A stretch of 64,000 nt of DNA from NCBI GenBank assembly GCA_037445025.1, contig JBBILI010000010.1, positions 1 to 64,000 on the forward strand, written 5' to 3'. Under the pieces are notes generated by a model. The model did not search any database. It was given only the letters and a program-made list of their open reading frames with translations, and had not been told where the DNA came from. This DNA is from CAIQQQ01 sp037445025 (GTDB lineage Bacteria; Pseudomonadota; Alphaproteobacteria; Acetobacterales; Acetobacteraceae). Numbering within the stretch: the first letter of the stretch is position 1; every line of letters begins with the position of its first letter. The translations under genes were made by a program, and so were the position numbers. Positions 17,022 to 24,993 of the stretch are shown in pieces.

Positions 17022-18380
17022 TCATACCCGCAGGCGCAGCAGGCTGACGACGCAGGCGACGGCTGCGAAGCCGCAGCCGATGGCGATGGCGAGCGGGGCG
17101 GTCAGCGCGATGGCGCCGGCGCCGCCGAGGCCGAAGACGAGGGCGACCAGCGAGGCCCCCATGGTCTGGCCGAGCAGGCGCGCGGTGGAGAGCATGCCGC
17201 TGCCGGCGCCGGAGCGCTCGCGCGGGGCGGCTGAAATCATCAGGCGGTTGTTCGGCGTCTGGAACAGGGCAAAGCCTGCGCCGCACATCGCCATGCGCCA
17301 GATGACGTTCCACCAGGACGCGTGTTCAGGAATGGTGGCGACACAGCCGAGACCGATGGCCAGCAGCACCAGGCCGAAGCCGCCGAGCTTGCCGGCGGGA
17401 ACCTTGTCGGACAGGCGGCCTGCGATCGGCGCCATGACGGCGGCGGTGACGGCCCAGGGGGTGATCAGCAGGCCGGTGTCGACGGTGCTGAAGCCGCGGG
17501 ATTCGAACAGGAACGGCATGCAGACGAAGGCCATGCTGGCGGCGATGAACGAGCATACCGAGGTCAGCACGCTGAGTGCGAAGGCCGGGATGCGGAACAG
17601 GTCGACCGGGAGCATGGGCGCCGGTTTGCGCAGCTGGGTGCGCACGAAGAAGGTTCCGACGGCGATGGCGGCGACGAGCATGCCAACGCCCAACGCGCGG
17701 GACTGGCCGTGGCCGAGGCTGTCGACGGCCATGATGAACAGGCCGAAGGTTGCGGCGTTGAGCAGGGCGCCGAACCAGTCGAAGCCATGGCGGCCGTGGG
17801 GGGTGACGGGGAGCGTGTGGTTCATCGCCAGGGCGGCAAGCCCGATCGGGATGTTGATGAGGAACAGCACCGGCCAGTGGGCGATGGAGAGGATTCCGGC
17901 GGCGATCGACGGGCCGGCGGCCGACGAGACCGAGACGACCAGGGAGTTGATGCCCATGCCGCGGCCGAGCTGGGCGCGCGGGAAGATGAAGCGCACCAAA
18001 GCGGTGTTGACCGACATCACGCCCGCCGCACCGAAGCCCTGGACGAAGCGGGCGGAAACCAGCATGGGCAGGCTGGTGGACAGGCCGCAGGCGGCGGAGC
18101 CGATCAGGAACAGCACCAGGCCCACGGCATAGACGCGGCGGTAGCCGTAGATGTCACCCAGCGACGCCGCCGGCAGCAGCGAGACGGTGATGGCGAGCTG
18201 GTAGGCGTTGATCACCCAGATGCTGTCGGCCGGAGTCACCTGCAGGTCGGTGGCGATGCTGGGCAGTGCTATGTTGGCGATGGCGCCGTCGAGCACGGCG
18301 AGCGTGATCACCAGCGCCTGCGTCAGAATGGCCCAGCGGCGCTGGGAGGGCGGCAGGCCGTCCGGGAATACGCGGTCCAT
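17022..18380 (-). CDS. MFS transporter, DHA2-like drug exporter
   Basis: A 452-aa inner-membrane protein. The N-terminus carries the DHA2 hallmark LDGAIANIALPSIATDL and motif A-like GDIYGYRRVY. Many hydrophobic segments run through to the C-terminus, and a motif C-like GPSIAAGILSIAHWPVLFLINIPIG is present (14-TM EmrB/QacA type rather than 12-TM). A strong AAGGAG site (18387-18392) fixes the ATG at 18380. Likely proton-driven efflux of a small organic molecule. It is divergent from the M20 peptidase gene with 109 bp between the two starts. Confidence 0.88.
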   Translation of the reverse strand: MDRVFPDGLPPSQRRWAILTQALVITLAVLDGAIANIALPSIATDLQVTPADSIWVINAYQLAITVSLLPAASLGDIYGYRRVYAVGLVLFLIGSAACGLSTSLPMLVSARFVQGFGAAGVMSVNTALVRFIFPRAQLGRGMGINSLVVSVSSAAGPSIAAGILSIAHWPVLFLINIPIGLAALAMNHTLPVTPHGRHGFDWFGALLNAATFGLFIMAVDSLGHGQSRALGVGMLVAAIAVGTFFVRTQLRKPAPMLPVDLFRIPAFALSVLTSVCSFIAASMAFVCMPFLFESRGFSTVDTGLLITPWAVTAAVMAPIAGRLSDKVPAGKLGGFGLVLLAIGLGCVATIPEHASWWNVIWRMAMCGAGFALFQTPNNRLMISAAPRERSGAGSGMLSTARLLGQTMGASLVALVFGLGGAGAIALTAPLAIAIGCGFAAVACVVSLLRLRV

Positions 18381-18489
18381 CGGTGTCTCCTTGGAGGCAC
18401 AGTGTTGTGCCGCGATGCAACATCGCAAGCCACCCAGGTTGCCACAGATCGGACCCGCGCACATGCTTGGGCGCCAACGGGAGGGCGAC

Positions 18490-19617
18490 ATGGATTTGAG
18501 GACGTTGAATCTGGACACGGATCCGATCCTGGCCGGGCTGCGCCCCTGGGTGGAATGCGAAAGCCCGACCTGGGATGCCGGCGCCGTCAACGCGATGATG
18601 GATCTGGCCTCCCGCGAGCTCGCCGTGATGGGCGCGCGGATCGATCGGATTCCCGGGCGCATGGGGTTCGGCGACTGTGTGCGGGCGCGGTTCGCGCATG
18701 CCAGCGACCAGCCGGGGATTCTGGTGATGGCGCATCTGGACACGGTGCACCCTGTGGGCACGCTGCACGCGCTGCCGTGGAAGCGCGACGGCGGACGGGT
18801 GACGGGTCCTGGCATCTGCGACATGAAGGGCGGCGCCTATATCGCCTTGCGGGCGATCCGGGCGTTGGCGGAGGCAGGGATTGTGACCCCCCTGCCCGTC
18901 ACGGTGCTGCTGACCAGCGACGAGGAGGTGGGTTCGCCCAGCACGCGCGATCTGATCGAGGCGGAGGCGTCGCGGCATCGCTATGTGCTGGTGCCGGAGC
19001 CGGCGCGGGGCGATGGCGGGGTGGTGAGCGGGCGTTTCGCCATTGCGCGGTTCCGGCTGGAGGCGACAGGGCGGCCGAGCCATGCCGGCGCCCGGCTTGG
19101 CGAAGGGCGCAGCGCGATCCGTGAGATCGCGCATCAGATTCTGGCGATCGAGGCGATGACGACGTCGTCCTGCACCTTCAGCGTGGGCGTGGTGGAGGGC
19201 GGGCAATGGGTGAACTGCGTGCCGACCACCTGCAAGGCGGAGGTGCTCAGCATGGCGCGGACGCAGCCGGATCTGGACGCGGGGGTGGCGCGGATGCTGG
19301 CGCTGCAGCCTGCGACCGACGCGCAGCTGCTGGTGGAGCGGACGGTGACGCGGCCGGTGTGGGAGCCGGCTGCGGGGACGATGGCGCTGTATGAGACGGC
19401 GCGCGGGCTGGGTCGCCAGGTGGGGCTCGAGCTGTCGCACAGCAGCGCGGGCGGCGGGTCGGACGGGAATTTCACCGGGGCGATGGGAATCGCCACGCTG
19501 GATGGGCTGGGGGTGATGGGCGATCTGATGCACACACTGGGCGAGTATCTTCTGATCGACAGTGTGGTGCCGCGGGCAAGGTTGCTGGCGGGGCTTTTGG
19601 GGATTTTAGGGACATAA
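18490..19617 (+). CDS. M20-family metallopeptidase (carboxypeptidase G2 / ArgE-like)
   Basis: A 375-aa cytoplasmic zinc hydrolase. Metal ligands and the catalytic acid of M20 enzymes are visible: His82 and Asp84 (MAHLDTVHP), Asp111 (GICDMKGG), the Glu145-Glu146 pair (TSDEEVGS) and Glu170 (VPEPARG). The dimerisation-domain stretch GRPSHAG and the closing HSSAGGGSDGNF are also present. Glutamate carboxypeptidases, acetylornithine deacetylases and related amidohydrolases share this pattern; CPG2-like is my best guess. GGGAGGG before the ATG at 18490 sets the start. The gene ends at a two-hairpin terminator convergent with the kinase gene. Confidence 0.87.
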   Translation: MDLRTLNLDTDPILAGLRPWVECESPTWDAGAVNAMMDLASRELAVMGARIDRIPGRMGFGDCVRARFAHASDQPGILVMAHLDTVHPVGTLHALPWKRDGGRVTGPGICDMKGGAYIALRAIRALAEAGIVTPLPVTVLLTSDEEVGSPSTRDLIEAEASRHRYVLVPEPARGDGGVVSGRFAIARFRLEATGRPSHAGARLGEGRSAIREIAHQILAIEAMTTSSCTFSVGVVEGGQWVNCVPTTCKAEVLSMARTQPDLDAGVARMLALQPATDAQLLVERTVTRPVWEPAAGTMALYETARGLGRQVGLELSHSSAGGGSDGNFTGAMGIATLDGLGVMGDLMHTLGEYLLIDSVVPRARLLAGLLGILGT

Positions 19618-19624
19618 GAAAGAA

Positions 19625-19737
19625 CTTCTTTTCTGAAGAAAAGAAGCAAAAGACATTCATTCGTTAGTGCGTTGTCAATCCGGACTGGCTGGACCCAACG
19701 GATAAAAGTTTTTTGGTTCTTTTTTTCAAAAAAGAAC
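19625..19737. terminator. bidirectional two-hairpin terminator repeat (family T)
   Basis: Hairpin A, CTTCTTTTCT/AGAAAAGAAG (19625-19646), and hairpin B, GTTCTTTTTT/AAAAAAGAAC (19716-19737), both have 10-bp perfect stems with 2-nt loops and lie at the ends of a 113-bp element. It starts 8 bp after the M20 peptidase stop and ends 10 bp before the stop of the convergent kinase gene, so it probably stops transcription in both directions. Confidence 0.75.
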
Positions 19738-19746
19738 TTCTTTCTT

Positions 19747-21771
19747 CTATCTTGGCGCTGTCTGCACGGCAATAGCTGTCGCGGTAACATGGCCGCCGGC
19801 GCGGATCACGCTGTCGAAGGCGCTGTGCAGGGCGGCCAGGTAGGCCTGCGCGGTCTCGTCGGTCGGGCGCATCCCCGAAAACAGGGGCGTGCTGCTGGTG
19901 ATCGCCACCACCATGTCGGTGCCGAACGGGGCGTCGACCTTCCAGCCTTCGGCCGGCGTGTTGCCGAGGGTGACGACGCTGCCGGCCAGCTCCTGACGCG
20001 CGGGCACCTGGGGGCTGGGGTGCAGGTGTGACAGGCCGCCGTCGCTGCTGAAATAGTCCACCAGGAGCCAGGACGGGGTGGCCGGCATGGTCACCTGCGG
20101 CACGATGTCGTCATCCTTGCGCAGATGCGTGTTGCCGCCGCGCATGGTGAGCGGCAGCGGCTGGGTGGCGACAGGCCGCAGCGTATCGAGAAGATCACAA
20201 TACGGGCCGTCAAAGACGTCGACGCGGGTTTCGACGGCATTGGCGGGCGCGTTGGGCGGAATGGCGTCGGTGACGCGACGGCGCAGCTCGGCTTCGGCGG
20301 CGCGGCTGACCAGGCCGGAGACGACGACGCCGCGCGGGCCGATGGTGGCGTGGGCGAGGCTGCAGCTGGCGGATTGCAGGGCAGCGGCGACGCTGTCGCG
20401 GATCATGCCGGTCGTCGGGCGCAGCGCCGCGGGCGGGACGACCGGGACGGGAACCGGGACCGGGACGGGCGCGGGAGCCGGCGCAGGCACGGGAACCGGT
20501 GCTGGAGTCGGCGCCGGTGCAGGGGCCGGGAGCGGTGCGGGTGATGGTGCCGGGGCGGGTGCGGGTGCGGGTGCGGGGGCAGGGACTGGCACGGGTTGCG
20601 GCGCCGGGGTTGGTAGCGGCGCGGGTGCGGGTGTGGGAACCGGTGACGGGGCGGGTGCCGGAGCCGGTGGCGCGACCTGGATCGGCGGCGGGGTCTGGGT
20701 GGTGCTCGGCGTCGGCGCCGGTGTGGTCGCCGGTGGGGCCGCGCCGCCGCTGAAGGCGAAATAGCCGCCGACCCCGGCCACGGCGAGCACCGCGACGGCC
20801 ACGCCGGCGAACAGCGGCGCGCGGCTTTTCGGGGGGGCTGCCGGCACCGGCGTGGGGGCCGGGGTGGGCGTGGGCGGAGGGGCACTGCGGGCCGGGCGGG
20901 TCGGCACGAGGGTTGCGTCGTCGGCGCCGAAGGCATCGAGCGCGCGGGAGGCGCCACCTTCCATGGCGCTGCGGATGGCGGCGGCGAAGGCTGCGGCGCT
21001 GTCGAACCGGTCCTCCGGGCGCTTGGCCATCGCCTTCGCCACCACCGCGTCCAGCCCCGGCGGGGCGGTCACCGACAGGTCGGACGGGCGCGGCGCCTCG
21101 GTGTTCAGCGCCTTGTGCATGATCGCCGACATGCTGCCTTCGAACGGCCGTTCGCCGGTCAGCAGCTGGTAGAGCATAACGCCGGCGGAATAGATGTCGG
21201 TCCTGGCGTCCACCGTCTGGCCCATGAACTGCTCGGGCGACATGTAGGCGGGCGTGCCCATGATGGTGCCGGCCTGGGTCATCGAGCTGCTCTCGATGCG
21301 GGCGATGCCGAAATCGGCGATCTTCACTGTGCCGTCGGGCGAGAGGATGACGTTGCCGGGCTTGATGTCGCGATGCACCACGCCGCGTTCGTGGCTGTAC
21401 TGCAGCCCGGCCAGCACGCCTTCCATGATGCGCAGGCTTTCGCCGGGTGGCAGGCGTTCGCCTTTGTCGAGGATCTTTTTCAGCTCGGTGCCGGGCGCGT
21501 ATTCCATGACGATGAAGGCAAGCGGCGGTTCCTCGCCGTAGTCGAACACGCCGACGATGTTGGGGTGGGTCAGGCGCCCGGCCGCCTGCGCCTCGCGGCG
21601 GAAGCGGGCGAGCTCGTCCTGCGCCTCGGCGTCGCACGGGTCGGGCAGGTTCATGGTCTTGATCGCGACCCGGCGGTCGATCATCGCGTCGAAGCCGTCA
21701 TACACCGTGCCCATGGCGCCCTTGCCGAGCACGCCGCGCACTTCGTATTTGCCGAGCCGCTTGAGATCCAT
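19747..21771 (-). CDS. membrane Ser/Thr protein kinase, PknB/PpkA type
   Basis: A 674-aa Hanks-type kinase. The catalytic domain (8-270) is complete: glycine loop GKGAMG (16-21), Lys38 (VAIK), HRDIKPGN (133-140), DFG (153-155), and SPE (178-180) after a TPAYM activation segment. A single membrane helix at about 319-341 is followed by a long Pro/Ala low-complexity linker (about 345-455). An extracytoplasmic C-terminal part of about 220 residues ends in a DUF4384-like module (MVVAITSSTPLF). PpkA kinases of type VI threonine-phosphorylation pathways have this general plan. It is downstream of the CHAT, TpsA and TpsB genes on the same strand, and its cognate phosphatase, FHA protein and TagF are encoded divergently at 36685-38979. 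Confidence 0.88.
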   Translation of the reverse strand: MDLKRLGKYEVRGVLGKGAMGTVYDGFDAMIDRRVAIKTMNLPDPCDAEAQDELARFRREAQAAGRLTHPNIVGVFDYGEEPPLAFIVMEYAPGTELKKILDKGERLPPGESLRIMEGVLAGLQYSHERGVVHRDIKPGNVILSPDGTVKIADFGIARIESSSMTQAGTIMGTPAYMSPEQFMGQTVDARTDIYSAGVMLYQLLTGERPFEGSMSAIMHKALNTEAPRPSDLSVTAPPGLDAVVAKAMAKRPEDRFDSAAAFAAAIRSAMEGGASRALDAFGADDATLVPTRPARSAPPPTPTPAPTPVPAAPPKSRAPLFAGVAVAVLAVAGVGGYFAFSGGAAPPATTPAPTPSTTQTPPPIQVAPPAPAPAPSPVPTPAPAPLPTPAPQPVPVPAPAPAPAPAPAPSPAPLPAPAPAPTPAPVPVPAPAPAPVPVPVPVPVVPPAALRPTTGMIRDSVAAALQSASCSLAHATIGPRGVVVSGLVSRAAEAELRRRVTDAIPPNAPANAVETRVDVFDGPYCDLLDTLRPVATQPLPLTMRGGNTHLRKDDDIVPQVTMPATPSWLLVDYFSSDGGLSHLHPSPQVPARQELAGSVVTLGNTPAEGWKVDAPFGTDMVVAITSSTPLFSGMRPTDETAQAYLAALHSAFDSVIRAGGHVTATAIAVQTAPR

Positions 21772-21801
21772 GAAAATCCGCCGTCGTTAAGAAAGTAAGG
21801 T

Positions 21802-21913
21802 CTTCTTTTCTGAAGAAAAGAAGCAAAAGACTTTTATTCTTTGAGCGGACCTCTCTCCGGAGGAGGGCGCCAGCCAGTAGAAAGTTTTTTGGTTCTTTTT
21901 TTCAAAAAAGAAC
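21802..21913. terminator. two-hairpin terminator repeat between CHAT and kinase genes (family T)
   Basis: Hairpin A at 21802-21823 and hairpin B at 21892-21913, same stems as the copy at 19625. The spacer (CTCTCTCCGGAGGAGGGCGC and flanks) is nearly the reverse complement of the spacer in the copy at 56636-56748, so the whole 112-bp unit is conserved, not only the hairpins. Its position suggests that the kinase is partly uncoupled from the CHAT/TpsA/TpsB transcript. Confidence 0.7.
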
Positions 21914-21917
21914 CGCT

Positions 21918-24900
21918 TCACAATCCTGCTGTAACAGTCTTCTTCACCCCACCATCGCCGATCAGCGCAAACGGCGCCCAATGGAACGGATGCGCCAGCT
22001 CGGCCGGCAGGCTGCTGCCGGCGGCATCCAGCATGGCCAGCTGCGCGTCATGCAGAGCATCGGCGATGCCTTCGCCGGTGTGCACGCGCTTCATCGTCTC
22101 GGCCACCAGATAGGCCGCGGTCTGATCGTTCACCGACCAGTGGGTGACCATCAGCGAGCGGGCGCCGGCGTAGAAGAAGGCACGCGCCAGGCCGGAGAGG
22201 CTTTCGCCGGCCACCTTGCCCTGCCCCGTTGCATCCGTGCTCGACACCGCGCCCCCGCCCGAGTTGCAGGCGGACAGGATCACCGTATCGGCATCGAGAT
22301 CAAGCCCCACCACGTCCGAGACGGTGAGCAGCGCGCCGTTGGCATCCGTGGCGCCAGCCGGGGCGGAGGTGATGATGGCCGCCTCGGACTGGCATTTCAG
22401 CTCGGCCGGCAGCAGCGCGTGGGTGGCGAAATGCAGCACGCGGTAGGTCTTGAGGTTGGCCTTCATCACCGCCTGGGCGGTGAAGGCGGTGCCCAGCAGC
22501 TCGTCCTGCTTGCGGCCGCCGAGCAGCAGGCGGGCGACCTCAAGCTCGCGCCCGGCGAAGGGCAGCGGCGGTAGGCCGGCGAACAGATTGGCGGAGTCGG
22601 CGCATTCGCCGCCGGGAAAGCTTTTCTGCGCCTGCGCCAGCGTGACGGGGTGGAAATCGCCGAAGCCGAACCAGGGCTGGGTGGCCCGCGAGGTGCCGGC
22701 GATCTTGCGCAGCGAGACGAAGTTGGCCGCCGCCGGCACATGGGCGATCGCCGCCTGGCGCAGCAGCCAGGGGGCGTGGCCGAGCTGGTCGGGCGCGGCC
22801 GGGCCGGTCAGCAGCACGCCGAACGGGATCGACAGCAGCGGCCCGGTGGGGGCCACCACCAGATGGGTCATGCCCTGGAGCTGCGGGGCGACGCCGCCCA
22901 AGACGTCCTTGTAGAGGGTGAAGGCGGCGTCGGTGTCGAAGCGGGGCAGAGCGTCGGTGGTGGGCTCCACGCCGGCGCGGATGCGCTGGACCAGTTTGAG
23001 CACCCCGGCCGCGTCGGTGCCGACGCGGGCGGCGGCGATCTGACCGTCGCGCAGCGCGAAGGTCCAACCGCCGGCGTTGCTGAAATCGACGGCGACGAAG
23101 GCCTCGCCCGGCTGCAGCAGCTGCAGCACCGCCGAGGCGGGGACAACCTCCTGCACCAGCTGGCCGTAGTTGGGCGAGGCGGCCTGGAGGGCCGCGTCGG
23201 CATCGGCGAGGGCGGCGCGGGTGGTGGCGATCCTGTCGTCGAGCTCCTTGGTGTCGGCGGTGGCGCCGGTGCTGGCGGCGGCCTGCACCTTCTCGTCGCG
23301 GGCGCGGTCGAGATTGGTCAGTTCCGCACCGACGTCCTGGCGTTTGCGGATGGCATCGGCCACCTTCGGGTCGCGGGCGCCTTCGGCGAGGCGGGCGGTG
23401 GCCTGGGCGATCTGCGTGCCGGTGACGCCGCCCTGGGCGAGCTGGGCGGCCTCGAACATCGCGGCCAGCAGCTCCTGACGGTGGGTGGGATCGGCGTCGG
23501 CGGATTTGGCGAACACGTCAAGGCAGGGGGCGATCACCTCGGGCGCCACGCCGAGCGCCTCCTGGCGCAGGATCTGGGTGCCGTCCTGGCAGGCGGCGAG
23601 CGCGGTGGACAGGCCCGCGGAGGCGGCGATCGCGGAGGCTTCCAGCAGGCGGGTCTCGGCCAATGGACGGCTGCGCGGCAGGGCGGTGCGGAAGTCGGTG
23701 GCGGCGGAGCCGAACAGCTGGGCGGCGCCGGCGGCGTCACCACGGCCGAGATCGCCGGCGCCGGCGGTGCGGGTGATGCGGCCCTGCTCGATCGGCTCGC
23801 GGATGTTGTTGCCTTCCGCGAGGGTGCGGGCGGCGGCCAGTGCCGCCTCGGCGTCGGCGTCGCGGCCCAGGGCCCGCAGCACCACCGCGCGATAGCGGCG
23901 CACCTCGATGGCGCCGGCCAGGGCGCCGCGGATGCTGGGCTCGGAGAGCAGCTCGCGGTTGGCCAGCGCGTCGTCGAACCCGGCGGTGGAGACCACCAGC
24001 AGGCGGCGCGGCTTGGCGTTGAGTACCTGGGCGGGCAGGCGCTGCTCATAGCCGGCCTCGGCGCGGTCGAGCTGGGCGAGCGCGTCCTGGTATCTGCCCT
24101 CGTTGATCAGGTTCAGCCCGAGGTAGTGCTGCAGGCGGGGGGCGGCCAGCGGGTCGTCGGATTTCGCGGCGAGGGTGGCGGCGCGGGCGAACAGCCGGTC
24201 GGCCTCGGCGGTGCGGCCCTGGTTGGAGATCTGCAGCGCCAGGCGCTCCAGCGTGGTGGCGGTGTTGGGGTTGCCGGCGCCGAGCGCCTTCTCCTGCAGG
24301 GCGAGGGCGGCGCGGAAGGCGCTCTCGGCGGCGGCGAAGCGCTCGGCCTGGTTGGCCCGGCTGCCGGCCAGCATCAGCGTGTCGTACTGGCCGATATCGC
24401 CGGAGCTGAACGCCTGGGCGGCGAGCCGGCTGGCCAGCAGCGCGTCGGCACTCGAGCTTTGCGCGGTGGTGGCCACCTGGGCGGAGACACGGTCGGACAG
24501 CACGCCGATCGAGCGTTCGATGGCCGGCAGGGCGGGCAGCACGCCGTCGGCGTACCAGCCGGCCCCGCCGGTGGCGGCGACCAGTGCCACGTGCGGCCAG
24601 CCACCCTGGCGGCGGGTGCAGGACAGCAGGGCGGCGGGCACGCCGTCGAGAATGGTGGTCAGCTGCGGCTGGCCGCAGGCGTAGCGCTGCTCGATGCCCT
24701 GGCGCCAGGTGCTGTTGGCGGCGATGTCGGCGAGCTGTCCGGGATCGATCGGGCCGGCGGTGCGGACCTCGCCGCTGGGCTGCTGCCAGGCGCCGCAATA
24801 GACGTCTGCCCGTCGGGCCGCCCCCTCGCCTTGCGCCTGCTGGGTGCAGGCTTCGCCGACGGCGTTGGTGCCGAGCGGCTGGCCGGTGGCGGAGCTGCCG

Positions 24901-24992
24901 CTGTCGTTGCTGACATAGGCGCTGGGTGGCGGCACGGCGCAGCCGGCGAAGGCGAGCAGCACAAGGAGGCCGGCGACAGGAGCGAGGCGCAT
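21918..24992 (-). CDS. CHAT-domain (caspase-like) lipoprotein with TPR-like repeats
   Basis: A 1024-aa predicted lipoprotein; the N-terminus is a lipobox signal (LLAFAGC), so it should be anchored in the envelope. The middle (about 190-480) is a run of Ala-rich helical hairpins with the TPR rhythm (QAERFAAAESAFRAALALQE, ADRLFARAATLAAKSDD). The C-terminal CHAT protease-like domain is intact: His of LHFATHA (about His858) and Cys of LSACNSGG (about Cys909) form the expected dyad, followed by LARAFFYAGARSLMVTHW. CHAT proteins are cysteine peptidases related to separase and caspases. The start lies 1 bp from the end of the exoprotein gene, so it probably acts with the secreted protein, for example by processing it or controlling its release. 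Confidence 0.87.
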   Translation of the reverse strand: MRLAPVAGLLVLLAFAGCAVPPPSAYVSNDSGSSATGQPLGTNAVGEACTQQAQGEGAARRADVYCGAWQQPSGEVRTAGPIDPGQLADIAANSTWRQGIEQRYACGQPQLTTILDGVPAALLSCTRRQGGWPHVALVAATGGAGWYADGVLPALPAIERSIGVLSDRVSAQVATTAQSSSADALLASRLAAQAFSSGDIGQYDTLMLAGSRANQAERFAAAESAFRAALALQEKALGAGNPNTATTLERLALQISNQGRTAEADRLFARAATLAAKSDDPLAAPRLQHYLGLNLINEGRYQDALAQLDRAEAGYEQRLPAQVLNAKPRRLLVVSTAGFDDALANRELLSEPSIRGALAGAIEVRRYRAVVLRALGRDADAEAALAAARTLAEGNNIREPIEQGRITRTAGAGDLGRGDAAGAAQLFGSAATDFRTALPRSRPLAETRLLEASAIAASAGLSTALAACQDGTQILRQEALGVAPEVIAPCLDVFAKSADADPTHRQELLAAMFEAAQLAQGGVTGTQIAQATARLAEGARDPKVADAIRKRQDVGAELTNLDRARDEKVQAAASTGATADTKELDDRIATTRAALADADAALQAASPNYGQLVQEVVPASAVLQLLQPGEAFVAVDFSNAGGWTFALRDGQIAAARVGTDAAGVLKLVQRIRAGVEPTTDALPRFDTDAAFTLYKDVLGGVAPQLQGMTHLVVAPTGPLLSIPFGVLLTGPAAPDQLGHAPWLLRQAAIAHVPAAANFVSLRKIAGTSRATQPWFGFGDFHPVTLAQAQKSFPGGECADSANLFAGLPPLPFAGRELEVARLLLGGRKQDELLGTAFTAQAVMKANLKTYRVLHFATHALLPAELKCQSEAAIITSAPAGATDANGALLTVSDVVGLDLDADTVILSACNSGGGAVSSTDATGQGKVAGESLSGLARAFFYAGARSLMVTHWSVNDQTAAYLVAETMKRVHTGEGIADALHDAQLAMLDAAGSSLPAELAHPFHWAPFALIGDGGVKKTVTAGL

Positions 24993-24993
24993 G

